DNA of 64,000 nucleotides. It comes from Pseudoxanthomonas sp. J35 (lineage in GTDB: Bacteria > Pseudomonadota > Gammaproteobacteria > Xanthomonadales > Xanthomonadaceae). The notes beneath the pieces were generated by a model. That model had not been told where the DNA came from, did not search any database, and saw only the letters and a list, made by a program, of their open reading frames with translations. Shown here in pieces: positions 7,931-17,759 of this stretch. A program made the position numbers and the translations under genes. How positions within the stretch are numbered: the stretch's first letter is position 1; each line of letters opens with the position of its first letter. The stretch spans positions 203,070 to 267,069 of the forward strand of contig NZ_AZVB01000003.1 of the NCBI RefSeq assembly GCF_000513995.1, read 5' to 3'.

Positions 7931-9469
7931 TCAGGTACCGGTGGTCCGGTAGAGCCCGTGGCGCTCGACGCGGCCCACGCGGCTGGCCGCTTCCAGCACT
8001 TCGGGCAGCGTGAGCAGTGTCTGCCAGCGTGCCTCGACCTCGACCGCGCCTGACAGGGGCGCGACCGCGCGATACTGCTGGAGCAGTTCCAGCGCCTTGT
8101 CGCGGTGGTCGTCGGAAGCCAGCATCTCCAGCAGGCCGCTGCGCGCCTGGTCCATGCGGTCCTCGCGCACCAGCGCCCGCAGCCACGGCTCCGGCCCGTC
8201 GCCGCGGTGTTCCCGGAGGTAGTCCAGGGCCGTGCGGGCGGCGTCGCGGTCGCCCTGCAGCCAGGCGGCGCAATGCTGGATCTCCGCCAGGACCACGCGC
8301 CCGTAGCCGCTCATGCGGTCGGCCGCGGCGATGGCCTCGATGGCTGCGGCGGGGTTGCCCAGTTCGCACTGGAAGCTGCCCAGGTTCAGCGCGTGGCTGA
8401 CGTCGGGCGGGTCCACGCCCTGGTGCCCGGCCGCGCGGATGAACTGCACCAGCGCCTCGTCGATCCGCCCCAGCCGGCGCAGGGCGATGCCGCGCAGGTT
8501 GATGATCCACGGCAGCTCGTCCATGTCGTCGAACGGCTCCGTGCCGGGCATGGCCGGCGGCGCGAGCACCGCATCGGCCAGGCGCAGCATTTCCGCGTTC
8601 CCGCCGCCGGCCAGCAGCGCGTAGCCCAGTGCCACCCGCAGCCCGAGGTCGCGTGGCCGCGCATCGGCCAACCCGCGCAGCGTCGCGATCCGCGCAGCAT
8701 TGGCGCGGGCGACGTCGAAGCGCGGATCGTCGCGGTCGACCAGTGCATCGAAGCGCGCGTCGCTGCGCAGCGCGACCAGCACGTCCGGCGAACGCATCCG
8801 CTGCAGCGTCGCGCGTGTGGCCGCTTCGTCGCCGCGGCGCAGGTGCAGCAGCGCAAGCTCGCGCCACAGTTCATCGGCGCCGCGGCCGTTCCAGTCCCCG
8901 CCGGAATCGAACAGGGCCTGCAGCAGCTCGAGCCGGACGGGCGCGTCCTTGTCCAGTCCATGGACCAGCTGCCCGAAGAGCAGCGCATCGAATGCCGCGA
9001 AATCCGCCTCAGTGCCGTCCAGCAGCGCCGGCCAGCGCCGGGCGAAGGCGGCCAGGTGGCCGGCGGCTTCTTCCAGCATGCCCATGTCGGCTTCCAGCAG
9101 GAGCAGCCAGTACCAGTCCTCCGCATGCCCGGGGGCCGCGTCCACCGCCTGCAGGTAGTACTCGCGCGCGGCCGGCAGGTCTTCCAGGGTGATCGCCAGT
9201 GCACCGGCCAGGACAAGCGCCTGGCGGCGTTCGGCCGGAGCGGCGGCGGCGAACTGCGGCTGGGCCATTGCCCGCGCGAGCAGGCGCGCGGCCTCGGCGT
9301 ACTCGGCCTGTTCGACCAGGATCGAGGCGCTGCGCATCTGCAGCGCGAACTGCGAAGGCCCGTGCTGTTGGTTCTCCTGCGTGGCCGGCGCACCGTCACC
9401 GGCGGACGCCGGCCCCGGCGCGAGACCCGCCAGGGCCAGCCCCAGGACCCATCCCGCTCCTGCCCGCAT
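7931..9469 (-). CDS. Secreted/periplasmic TPR protein
   Basis: A 512-aa protein with a signal peptide at residues 1-22 (AGWVLGLALAGLAPGPASA, cleavage after ASA) followed by helical repeats of TPR type throughout (for example AEAARLLARAM, LPAAREYYLQAVDAAPGHA, IDEALVQFIRAAG). No lipobox and no catalytic motif. The ATG at 9469 has GAGG seven bases upstream. It lies immediately upstream of the methyltransferase gene on the same strand (29-bp gap), so the two may be co-transcribed, but their roles are not obviously linked. Exact function unknown. Confidence 0.8.
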   Translation of the reverse strand: MRAGAGWVLGLALAGLAPGPASAGDGAPATQENQQHGPSQFALQMRSASILVEQAEYAEAARLLARAMAQPQFAAAAPAERRQALVLAGALAITLEDLPAAREYYLQAVDAAPGHAEDWYWLLLLEADMGMLEEAAGHLAAFARRWPALLDGTEADFAAFDALLFGQLVHGLDKDAPVRLELLQALFDSGGDWNGRGADELWRELALLHLRRGDEAATRATLQRMRSPDVLVALRSDARFDALVDRDDPRFDVARANAARIATLRGLADARPRDLGLRVALGYALLAGGGNAEMLRLADAVLAPPAMPGTEPFDDMDELPWIINLRGIALRRLGRIDEALVQFIRAAGHQGVDPPDVSHALNLGSFQCELGNPAAAIEAIAAADRMSGYGRVVLAEIQHCAAWLQGDRDAARTALDYLREHRGDGPEPWLRALVREDRMDQARSGLLEMLASDDHRDKALELLQQYRAVAPLSGAVEVEARWQTLLTLPEVLEAASRVGRVERHGLYRTTGT

Positions 9470-9587
9470 GCCGCATCCTCCCCAGGTGCAGGGGCCATTA
9501 GAGCCGCGCGCCAATGCCGTTGCAATGCGACCGTTTTCCTTGCGTGGCTGCGTTCGCATTTCGCGGAGCCGACGCGGCCGCCGCCCA

Positions 9588-9599
9588 CGACTTTCGTCG
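9588..9599. promoter_or_regulatory. CGACTTTCGTCG inverted motif
   Basis: A near-palindrome in the 310-bp divergent region between the TPR protein and the GGDEF-EAL gene. An identical 12-mer occurs at 2190-2201 upstream of the universal stress protein gene. The factor is unknown. The rest of 9470-9779 contains only short hairpins and no gene. Confidence 0.3.
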
Positions 9600-9779
9600 C
9601 ACGGCCCCCGGTCTGGGGCCTCCTTCGGGCAGCGCATGGCACCGATGACAGCCAAAACAGGCCCGGGGCGGGTAGGATTACCGGGCCGCCGCCGCTGCAG
9701 CGAGGCTGCAGCGCGACGACAAGGGGGGGCGCCGCCGCTGCCAGGCCGCGCCATCGGGCAGGCGGGATCGAGGAAGTCC

Positions 9780-12464
9780 ATGCCAGTGCCACACAACAAG
9801 CGGTCGATGTCCGGCGCGCGTGCCAGCGATGGCCCGCGGTCGCTGTTGGCCTCGCGCTCGTGGGCGCTGGTGCTGCTGGTGATCGGCCTGCTGGTCACCG
9901 CCGAGCTGGCCCGGCGCGAGTGGCGCCAGGCGCGCACGGCCGCCGATTCGCTGCACCGCTCGCTGGCTGACGCCGCGCCGGCCCAGGCGATCGAGCCGCT
10001 GCAGTCGACCGCGCACATCCTGCGCGCGATGCAGACCGTGTTCCTGTCCAACGACCGCCTGGACCAGGACCTTTTCCTGCAGTACCAGGAGAACCTGCGC
10101 GCGGACGAGCAGGTCCCCGGCTTCGTCACCATCGCCTACGCCGACCGCCATGCGGACGCGGCCGCGCGGGGCCGCGCGGTGTACCGCTACGCCTACGTGG
10201 CGCCGCTGGCCGGCAACGAGATGCTGCGCGGCGTCGACATCGGCACCCAGCCGCTGAACCTGGCCGCGCTGTATCGGGCGCGCGACACCGATGCGCCGGC
10301 GATGTCGGCGCCGTTCCCGCTCATGCAGTTCAAGGGCGGGACGGAGGCCGAGGCCATGGGCGTGACCCTGCGCCTGCCGGTGTACTCGCGCGGGCCGCGC
10401 CCGGAGAGCGTGGACGAGCGCCGTGCCCGCGAGCTCGGCGCGCTGGCGGTGAGCGTGCGCCTGGAACCGCTGCTGCAGCACGCGCTGCGCGGCCGCATCC
10501 TCGACTACATGCACCTGCACATCCGCGACATCGACGCCGTCCCGGGGCAGTCCACCGTGTTCGCCACCGGCGAACCGCCGCAGGACGCGCCGGTCGAGCT
10601 GCGCGAGGTCTCCTTCGGCGGCCGCACCTGGGAAATGCGCCTGTGGCCGCGCAGTTCGGCCATGTCCAGCGGGCGGACCGTGCTCGTGGCCGTGGCCGGG
10701 ACCGTGATCAGCGTGTTGCTGGCGCTGCTGGCCCTGTCGGTGTCGAACACGCAGCGGCGCGCGCTGGAGCTGGGCCGGCGCATGTCGGCGCGCTTCGGCG
10801 AGAGCGAGGCGCGCTTCCGCGTGCTCAACGAGCTGCTGCCGGCGCTGGTCTTGCTGGCCGACGGCGAGGGCCGCATCGTCTACGCCAACCAGGCCGCGCG
10901 CGAGCACCTCGGCGCGGTCGTCGACGCGCCGCTGGTGTCGCTGTTCGCCGACCCGTTGCTGGGCGTGCAGGCGATGGCCGAGGCCGGTGGCGGCGGCAGC
11001 TGGGCCAGCCAGGAGGCGCTGGTGGTGCGCGCCGACGGCGGCATGTTCTGGGCCAGCGCCTCGCTGGCGCGGGTCGAGGTCGACGGCAAGCCGCACCTGC
11101 TGATGGTCGCCACCGACACCAGCGAGCAGCGCCGGCTGACCGAGCGCCTGCGCTACCAGGCCGCGCACGACGGCCTCACCGACCTGTGCAACCGCCGCGA
11201 GTTCGAGCGGCGCCTGCAGCTGGCGCTGGACTCGCGCGTCGGGTACATGGCGACGATGCCGTTCGCGCTGCTGTACATCGACCTGGACCAGTTCAAGCTG
11301 ATCAACGACGTCTCCGGGCACATGGCCGGCGACCAGCTGCTGGTGCAGATGGCCCACGCGATGCGCCGGCAGCTGCGCCCGGGCGACCTGCTGGCGCGGC
11401 TGGGCGGCGACGAGTTCGGCCTGCTCGCCTTCGATGTGGACGCCACCGAGGCGCAGGCCCTGGCCGAGGAACTGCGCCGCTGCGTGGAAGGACTGATGTT
11501 CGTCTGGCAGGGCCGCACCTACACGATCAGCGCCAGCATCGGCATGGTCATGGTCGACCGCGAGGGCTGCACGCTGAAGGACCTGCTGGCCTGGGCCGAC
11601 GCGGCCTGCTACCTGGCCAAGGAGGCCGGGCGCAACCGGGTCTGCTCGTACCGCGAGGACGAGGACACCAGCCGCCGCCACAGCGAGATGGAGTGGGTCA
11701 ACCGCCTGCGCTGGGCGCTGGAGCAGGACCGCCTGCTGCTGGACTACCAGGAGGTGCTGCCGCTGGCGCCGGACGGCACCGCGCCGGTCCACCTGGAACT
11801 GCTGCTGCGCCTGCGCGAGGAGGACGGCGGCGTGGTCATGCCCGGCGCCTTCCTGCCCGCGGCCGAGCGCTACGGGCTGATGCCGGCGGTGGACCGCTGG
11901 GTGATCCGCACCGCGCTGGCCAACTTCAACCGCCTGCATCCGGTCGGCGGCACCCTGCGTACCTGCGCGATCAACCTGTCGGGGGCCAGCATCGAGGACG
12001 ACGGCCTGGCCGACTTCATCCTCGACACCATCGCCGAGCACGGCGTGCCCGCCGAGTGCCTGTGTTTCGAGATCACCGAGACGGTGGCGGTGCGCAACCT
12101 GCAGAAGGTGGTGCCGGTGATCGAGCGGCTGCGCGCGGTCGGCTGCCGCATCGCCCTGGACGACTTCGGTGCGGGCATGTCCTCGTTCGGCTACCTGAAG
12201 AACCTGCCGTTGGACGTGATCAAGATCGACGGCAGCTTCGTCCGCGACCTGGGCAGCGACCCGATGAGCCGCGCGATCGTCAACGCGGTGGCGCAGATCG
12301 GCCACCAGCGCGGCCTGGTGGTGGTGGCCGAATGGGTCGATGGCGAGCACACCCTGTCGGTGCTGCGCGACCTGGGCGTGGACTACGGCCAGGGTTTCTT
12401 CCTGCACCGCCCGCAGCGGGTGGTGTTCCAGCGCCCCGAGGACGCCGACCGCCGCGTGGCGTGA
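9780..12464 (+). CDS. CHASE-PAS-GGDEF-EAL cyclic-di-GMP enzyme
   Basis: An 894-aa membrane protein. TM1 at about residues 24-42, a periplasmic CHASE-like domain, TM2 near residue 300-320 (VLVAVAGTVISVLLALLALS), a PAS domain, then GGDEF and EAL. GGDEF is intact (RLGGDEFGLL) and has the inhibitory I-site RPGD five residues before it. The EAL domain shows ELLLR (E-x-L-x-R form), ITE, LDDFGAGMSS and the K of VIKIDGSF, so phosphodiesterase residues also look present. It may both make and break c-di-GMP in response to an extracytoplasmic ligand. ATG 9780 follows AGGAAG. Confidence 0.93.
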   Translation: MPVPHNKRSMSGARASDGPRSLLASRSWALVLLVIGLLVTAELARREWRQARTAADSLHRSLADAAPAQAIEPLQSTAHILRAMQTVFLSNDRLDQDLFLQYQENLRADEQVPGFVTIAYADRHADAAARGRAVYRYAYVAPLAGNEMLRGVDIGTQPLNLAALYRARDTDAPAMSAPFPLMQFKGGTEAEAMGVTLRLPVYSRGPRPESVDERRARELGALAVSVRLEPLLQHALRGRILDYMHLHIRDIDAVPGQSTVFATGEPPQDAPVELREVSFGGRTWEMRLWPRSSAMSSGRTVLVAVAGTVISVLLALLALSVSNTQRRALELGRRMSARFGESEARFRVLNELLPALVLLADGEGRIVYANQAAREHLGAVVDAPLVSLFADPLLGVQAMAEAGGGGSWASQEALVVRADGGMFWASASLARVEVDGKPHLLMVATDTSEQRRLTERLRYQAAHDGLTDLCNRREFERRLQLALDSRVGYMATMPFALLYIDLDQFKLINDVSGHMAGDQLLVQMAHAMRRQLRPGDLLARLGGDEFGLLAFDVDATEAQALAEELRRCVEGLMFVWQGRTYTISASIGMVMVDREGCTLKDLLAWADAACYLAKEAGRNRVCSYREDEDTSRRHSEMEWVNRLRWALEQDRLLLDYQEVLPLAPDGTAPVHLELLLRLREEDGGVVMPGAFLPAAERYGLMPAVDRWVIRTALANFNRLHPVGGTLRTCAINLSGASIEDDGLADFILDTIAEHGVPAECLCFEITETVAVRNLQKVVPVIERLRAVGCRIALDDFGAGMSSFGYLKNLPLDVIKIDGSFVRDLGSDPMSRAIVNAVAQIGHQRGLVVVAEWVDGEHTLSVLRDLGVDYGQGFFLHRPQRVVFQRPEDADRRVA

Positions 12465-12542
12465 GCGTGCGCGGCGCCGCATGGCGCTGCCTGCTGGCGG
12501 GTGCGCAAGGAGGCGGTGCCGGCAGGCACCGCCTCGACCCGC

Positions 12543-15026
12543 TCAGTCCTTCGCCGTGCCCTGCGCCTGCAGCAGGTCCTGCGCCGCGTGCACCAGGAAC
12601 AGGTAGCGCGCGGCCAGGTCGATCACGTACTCGTTCTCGCCCCACAGGAACGGCCAGTCTTCCTTGTTCTCCGGGAAGTCGGGCTTGAGCACCAGCACGC
12701 CCGGCACCACGCCGCCGGCGATGAAGCTGAAGTCGGCGCGGTTGTTGCCGTAGGCGACCTGCTTGGACTGCGCGCCCACCGCCGAGACGAACGACAGGTT
12801 CGTGTCCGGGTGGGTGCCGTACAGGTAGTTCAGACCCTGCAGCGTCTGCTCGACGTCGAACAGGTCGGGATAGGCCTTGTGCAGCCAGTAGTTGCTGGTG
12901 GCCATGCCGACCACGGCGCTGTTGCCGGCCCAGCCGCCGCGGGTGATTGGCACGCCGTACGGGGTCTCGGCCAGCATCGGCGCCACCTCCTGCTTCAGGC
13001 GCACCGCGCGCTCGCGGAACTTGGCCCGGAACGCCTCGTCCATCTGCGGCAGCACGCGCACCACGCTGGCGGCGTTGAAGCCGAAGCGCGCGTCGATCGC
13101 CGGCCACAGCGCGGCGATGGCCTCGGCGTACTTGGCATCGCCGGTGGCCAGCAGCAACTGTACCGCCGCGCGCAGCTGCTCGTCCTGCGGATCGCCACCG
13201 GTGGTGTTGCCCACCCGGAACAGGTTGGGCTCGCGGCCGTGCTCGAACTCCCACACCTTCTTCGCGGTGGCCAGGCTTTCCCCGGCCAGCGCGTCGTTGT
13301 AGCCGCGCAGGGCGCGGCTGGCCGCGGCCAGGCCGGCGGCCGAGCCGTAGTTGAGCGCGGTGGTGGCGGTGGTGAAGGCCAGACGGTCGTCGTTCGCCGA
13401 ATCCGGATTGTCCGGATCGTCGATCTTGCCGTCGGTCTTGGTGACCGCGTCGCCCAGGTGGGTGTACTGGCCCAGGTCCGGTTCGACGATGCCGGGGATG
13501 GCGTGGCCGAACACGCGGTGCTGGGCGATCAGCATCAGCGTGCCGTGTTCGATCTGCTGCAGCAGGTCCGGCACGCCATCGGGCTGGTGGATTTCCACGT
13601 GGCCGCGCTTCTGGTCGACCGTGGTCTCGTCGCGCAGCGGCCTGGCCAGTTCCCAGGTGTCGACCAGGGCCATCACCGTCGAGTAGTGGGTCTGGGTGCG
13701 CAGGTCGAAGTCGCCGGCGTCGAACCAGCCGCCGATCGCCAGGCCGGGGATGTGTTCGCCGGGCTGGAACGGCGAATCCAGCTCCGGGCCCTGGCCGTAC
13801 AGGTCGAAGTGCTCCCTGCCCGGCGCGACCTGGCGCGCGTCGTCCATGTGCGAGCGGCCGTGCCAGACGCGGTAGGCCTCGTTCACCGAGACGTGGTCCA
13901 TCTGCACCGGGAAGAACACGTCCAGGGTCGGGTGCCAGGCGCTGGCGTAGGCGTCTTCGGCGATGCGGAAGGCGGTGGTGCGCTGGCCATCGGCCTCGAT
14001 CCGGTACAGGCCCTGTTCGCGCACGCCGGAGAAGTCGAAGGTCCAGTAGTCGTAGCGCAGGTACCGGCCCCAGCGCTCCGGCGCGGCGGCGGCGACCTCG
14101 CGGCTGGCGCCGTCGGCATCCACGCGCAGCAGACGCGCGCGGGCCGGGGCCGGCGCGTTGCGGTCGCGTTCGAGCACGGCGACCTTGCGCTGCGCGGGGT
14201 GGTAGCCGACCTGCGAGTGGCCGATCACCGTGGGCCGGGTCCAGCCCGGCACGGTGCTGGCCGACAGCGTCCACTCCAGCACCGGACCGGACTTGCCGGC
14301 CGGCAGCAGCGAGCGCACGACGTACCAGCCGTTCTGCGCCTGGTTGCGGCCGTCGTACAGGCCGAGCTCGGCGCCGGGGGAGTCGATGCGCACGCGGCGC
14401 TGCGGATCTTCCGGGGCCAGGGTGAGCGCGTGGCCGGTGGCCAGCGGCAGGCGCACGGTCGAACCGTCGGCGGCGCGGCCGCTGGGCCCGGCCGGGTACA
14501 GCGGCAGCTGGCCGCTGGCGCCATCCAGCAGCCAGGCCTTGCCGAAGTAGGCCGAGGGCAGGAACTCGAGGTTGAAGCCGGCCTTGCCTTCGAGCGCCGC
14601 CGGCAGCGGGCGGTCGAGCAGCACCTGCACGCGCAGGCCTTCGCCGTGCGGGGCCAGGCGCACCGTGTACTCGAAGTCGTGCATGTCGTAGCGCATGCGC
14701 GCGCTGACCGTGCCGCTGGCCGCGTCGACGCTGCGCTCCACCAGGGTCGCCACCGGATCCCACTGCTCGGGCGTGGGCGACAGGCGCACGTCGCCGTTGG
14801 TGGCGGTGCGCACGCCGTGGTGGATGAGTTCCACGCCGGCGATCTTCGAATCGCTGAAGTTGCCGTCGTAGGTGTTGTTGAACGCCAGTACGTCCAGGCC
14901 GCGGGTACTGAAGTAGCCGGCTTCGTTGAGGCGCGGGCCGGTGGCGGTGGCCATGCCGGCCAGCGGCAGCAGCACGAACAGGAGGGCGGAAGCGGCGCGG
15001 CGGGAAGGACGGAGCAGGCGGTTCAT
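12543..15026 (-). CDS. Glycoside hydrolase family 9 enzyme (endoglucanase-like)
   Basis: An 827-aa secreted protein: signal peptide (residues 1-30, ending GMATATG), an N-terminal beta-sandwich region that includes a cellulase-N Ig-like part (VGYHPAQRKVAVLERD), and a (alpha/alpha)6 GH9 domain. GH9 catalytic landmarks are GGWFDAGDFDLRT (the nucleophile/base Asp pair) and, near the end, the acid Glu in WGENEYVIDLAARY. The domain also shows LYGTHPDTNLSFVSAVG. Known substrates are beta-1,4/1,3 glucans or chito-oligosaccharides; the exact one is unknown. The ATG at 15026 is chosen for the signal peptide; an upstream ATG at 15062 overlaps the operator. A LacI-type operator sits just upstream. Confidence 0.88.
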   Translation of the reverse strand: MNRLLRPSRRAASALLFVLLPLAGMATATGPRLNEAGYFSTRGLDVLAFNNTYDGNFSDSKIAGVELIHHGVRTATNGDVRLSPTPEQWDPVATLVERSVDAASGTVSARMRYDMHDFEYTVRLAPHGEGLRVQVLLDRPLPAALEGKAGFNLEFLPSAYFGKAWLLDGASGQLPLYPAGPSGRAADGSTVRLPLATGHALTLAPEDPQRRVRIDSPGAELGLYDGRNQAQNGWYVVRSLLPAGKSGPVLEWTLSASTVPGWTRPTVIGHSQVGYHPAQRKVAVLERDRNAPAPARARLLRVDADGASREVAAAAPERWGRYLRYDYWTFDFSGVREQGLYRIEADGQRTTAFRIAEDAYASAWHPTLDVFFPVQMDHVSVNEAYRVWHGRSHMDDARQVAPGREHFDLYGQGPELDSPFQPGEHIPGLAIGGWFDAGDFDLRTQTHYSTVMALVDTWELARPLRDETTVDQKRGHVEIHQPDGVPDLLQQIEHGTLMLIAQHRVFGHAIPGIVEPDLGQYTHLGDAVTKTDGKIDDPDNPDSANDDRLAFTTATTALNYGSAAGLAAASRALRGYNDALAGESLATAKKVWEFEHGREPNLFRVGNTTGGDPQDEQLRAAVQLLLATGDAKYAEAIAALWPAIDARFGFNAASVVRVLPQMDEAFRAKFRERAVRLKQEVAPMLAETPYGVPITRGGWAGNSAVVGMATSNYWLHKAYPDLFDVEQTLQGLNYLYGTHPDTNLSFVSAVGAQSKQVAYGNNRADFSFIAGGVVPGVLVLKPDFPENKEDWPFLWGENEYVIDLAARYLFLVHAAQDLLQAQGTAKD

Positions 15027-15047
15027 CGAGGGTCCCCTGGGGTGGAG

Positions 15048-15061
15048 TGTTAACGCTAACA
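15048..15061. promoter_or_regulatory. LacI-family operator-like palindrome
   Basis: TGTTAACGCTAACA: TGTTA/TAACA arms around a CG-containing centre, the shape of LacI/GalR-family operators that control sugar loci in xanthomonads. It lies 22 bp before the start of the GH9 gene. No LacI regulator gene is in the window. Confidence 0.65.
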
Positions 15062-15143
15062 TCGCGCGCCGCCGGGTCCCCGTTGCGGCGCAGCAGTACG
15101 GCCCCGCAGGGATGCCGTCCTGCGGCGCCGCTGCCGCTTCTCC

Positions 15144-15809
15144 TCAGTCGCGATCCGGCGCGCCCAGCGGGAAATACCGCCGGAACGGCCGCGCCTCGTC
15201 GACCGCCCGCGCGAACGACGGCCGCGCCAGCAGCCTGGCGCGGTACGCATGCACGCGTCCGTGTTGCGGCGGGATCGGACGGGTCCAGTCGGCATAGAAC
15301 AGGAACGGCGCCGCGCCGCAGTCGGCCAGGCTGAAGTCCCCGCCGGCGGCCCAGGGGCGGCCGGCGGCCAGGTGGCGCTCCAGCCACGCGTAGCGGGTCT
15401 CCAGCATGCGCCGCGCCTCGGCGACGCCGTACGCGTCGTGGTCGCCTTCGCCGCGCAGTGCGTCGAACACCACCTTCTGCTGCGGCGTGGACACGTAGTT
15501 GTCGAAGAAGCGGTCGAGCATGCGCACCTCCACCGCCCGCAGCGGATCGGCCGGCAGCAACGGCACCGGGCCGGGATGGCGCAGCTGCAGGTACTCGATG
15601 ATGGTGCTGGCCTCCAGCACGGTGCGATCGCCATCGACCAGCACCGGGAAGCGCTTCATCGGCCACAGCGCTTCCAGCTGGCGGCCGTGCTCGCCGTCCT
15701 CGAGGTTGCGGAACTCGAATGGCGTGCCGTTCTCGTACAGGGCGACCAGCACTTTCTGGCAGTAGGAGGAGAACGGGTGGGCGTAGAGGGCCAGGGCTAT
15801 CGGGGTCAC
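15144..15809 (-). CDS. Glutathione S-transferase
   Basis: A 221-aa GST. The N-terminus LALYAHPFSSYCQKVLVALY places Ser/Cys at the position where beta-class enzymes bind glutathione; RFPVLVDGDRTVLEASTII holds the cis-Pro and the EAS gamma-glutamyl binding step; the C-terminal helical domain includes GGDFSLADCGAAPFLFYAD. The GTG start at 15809 overlaps the TGA stop of the trehalase frame (GTGA), so the two are translationally coupled. The substrate is unknown; its link to trehalose use is positional only. Confidence 0.87.
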   Translation of the reverse strand: MTPIALALYAHPFSSYCQKVLVALYENGTPFEFRNLEDGEHGRQLEALWPMKRFPVLVDGDRTVLEASTIIEYLQLRHPGPVPLLPADPLRAVEVRMLDRFFDNYVSTPQQKVVFDALRGEGDHDAYGVAEARRMLETRYAWLERHLAAGRPWAAGGDFSLADCGAAPFLFYADWTRPIPPQHGRVHAYRARLLARPSFARAVDEARPFRRYFPLGAPDRD

Positions 15810-17487
15810 TCGGAAGGGGACTCTGCCGGGCGACGTCCCGCGGGCGCCGGATTCGACATCGGCGCAGCCTGCTCCAGTTCCGGGTAGAGCGCCAGCAGCT
15901 GCAGCACCACGTCGTTGGTCCAGCCGAAGCCGTCCTGCAGCGGGTACTCGCCGCCGCCACCGCCCTGCAACGCGCCGTCGGCGTCGTACTTCTCCACCAG
16001 CCTGTGGTCGCGCGCGAACAGCGCCTGCACGTTGCCGAGGAAGGCGGCGGCGATGTCGCGCGCCAGCGCGTCCTCGCCATAGCGACGCAGGCCGTCCACC
16101 GCGATCCACTGCAGCGGCGCCCAGACGTTGGGCGCGTCCCACTGCTGGCCGCTGTCGACCGTGGTCGTGACCAGGCCGCCGGGCTGCAGCAGCTGCGCGC
16201 GCACCGAAGCGGCGGTGCGGCGCGCCCGCTCCGGCGTGGCGATGCCGGCGTGCAGCGGGAACAGCGCGGCGGCGGTCAACTGCGCGCGCGGCGTGTCGCT
16301 GCGCAGATCGAGGTCGGCGTAGTAGCCGTCCGCGTGCCAGAGATGGCGTTCGATCGCCTGCGCACGGGCCTTCGCGCGTGCCTCGAACTCGCGCGAACAC
16401 CCGGCATCGCCGGCCTGCGTGCAGGCGGCGGCGATCGTCTTCTCGAGGTGGTGCAGCAGGCTGTTGAGGTCCACCGGCACCGTGTCGGTGACGCGCAGCG
16501 TGTCCAGCCGCATCGGATCGTCCAGCCAGCGGCTGGAATAGTCCCAGCCGCTTTCCGCACCGGCGCGCAGCTCACGGTAGTCGCCTGCGCCGGCCGCGAG
16601 GCCTTGGCCGCGGTGGCGCGGTCCTGGGCGAAGGATCCCGGCCGCGGGCCGGGATGGTCGTCCCAGTAGCGGTTGAGCAGACTGCCGTCGGCCAGGCGGA
16701 CCCCGCGGCGGTGGGCGTCGCCCGGCGCCAGGCGGTCCTCGCCGTCCATCCACAACGCATGCTCGCGACGCAGCTGGGGCAGGTAGCGCACCGGCACGGC
16801 CGGATCGGCGCGCGCCTCCAGCTCGACCATGTGCGAGAAGAACGGCGGCTGCGAGCGACCCAGGTAGTAGCTGCGGTTGCCGTTCGGGATATGGCCCCAG
16901 GTGTCGAGCAGGTGGGCGAAGTTGTCCAGCATCTGCCGCGACAGCCGGTCCTCGCCGCTGCGTGCCAGGCCGAGCATGGTGAAGTACGAATCCCAGTAGT
17001 AGACCTCGCGGAAGCGCCCGCCCGGTACCACGTAGGCGTGCGGCAGCGGCAGCAGGCTGGCGTGCGGCGCCGGCTCCGGGCTGCGCCGGGTCAGCAGCGG
17101 CCACAGCGCCTCGATGTGCGCGCGCAGCGGCAGGTCCTGTCGTACCGGCGTGGGCGCCAGCTCCGACGGCAGCAAGAAGTTGCCTTCGGCGAAGCGGCGC
17201 AGGTTGAAGCCCGGTTGCGCGCGTGCGGCGAGGAAGGCCGCCTCCAGTTGCGCCGGATCCCGTCGCGGCACCGCATCGGCGAAGAACTTCTGGTCCTCGA
17301 ACAGCCAGGCCTCCTGCACGGCGGCGAACAGCCGTGGCCACTCCTGGCCGGGCTCTGGCGGCTCGGCCGGCTGCCGCGCGGTGGCGATCGGCACCGCGCT
17401 CACCGGCGGCGCGGCGAAGGCGGGTGGAACCAGGCAGGCGAGGGCGAGCAGCACGCCGGTCAGCCAGCGGTGCGGGCGCGGATGCAT
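15806..17487 (-). pseudogene. treA: Periplasmic trehalase (GH37), frameshifted
   Basis: The product would hydrolyse trehalose to two glucoses in the periplasm. Signal peptide at residues 1-25 (MHPRPHRWLTGVLLALACLV, ending AFA). Trehalase signature 1 is present (PGGRFREVYYWDSYF) as is signature 2 (QWDAPNVWAPLQ); catalytic Asp lies in ESGWDYSSRW and the Glu in GGGGGEYPLQDGF. The reading frame breaks near 16602: upstream codons run in one frame up to ATAAK, downstream in another from GDYRELRAG. Adding one G/C at the GGCC run (AAGGCCTCG read as AAGGGCCTCG) restores a full-length protein of about 560 aa. Either a real inactivating deletion or a base-call error. Confidence 0.85.
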
Positions 17488-17759
17488 GGAGGCCTCCGGG
17501 ACGGTGGATCGCACCGATCCTCGCAAGGGCCGTGCGATGGTCGCGGCAAGGCGCGCGTGTGCAGCGTGCATGAACCGTTCCCGACATGCGCGCGCCACCG
17601 GCGGCGCATGCGATTGACCCGGCGGATGCACGGGACTATCGTGCCGGCGGGCTCGGATGGGCGCCCACCTCGCAAAAGCGCAAGCACCACGTCATCCGCA
17701 AGCATCCGCTTGCATACCCTCCCTGGCCAAGAGCGAGCCGGCCGGATCATGGAGCTGGT

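Noticed and set aside
9678..12482. A 934-aa open frame on the minus strand opposite the GGDEF-EAL gene
   Set aside because: High GC removes stop codons from antisense frames; the plus-strand protein has complete domains and catalytic motifs, the antisense one none.
12501..15053. An 850-aa plus-strand frame opposite the GH9 gene
   Set aside because: Shadow of the GH9 coding sequence; low-complexity His/Gln/Val composition and no motif.
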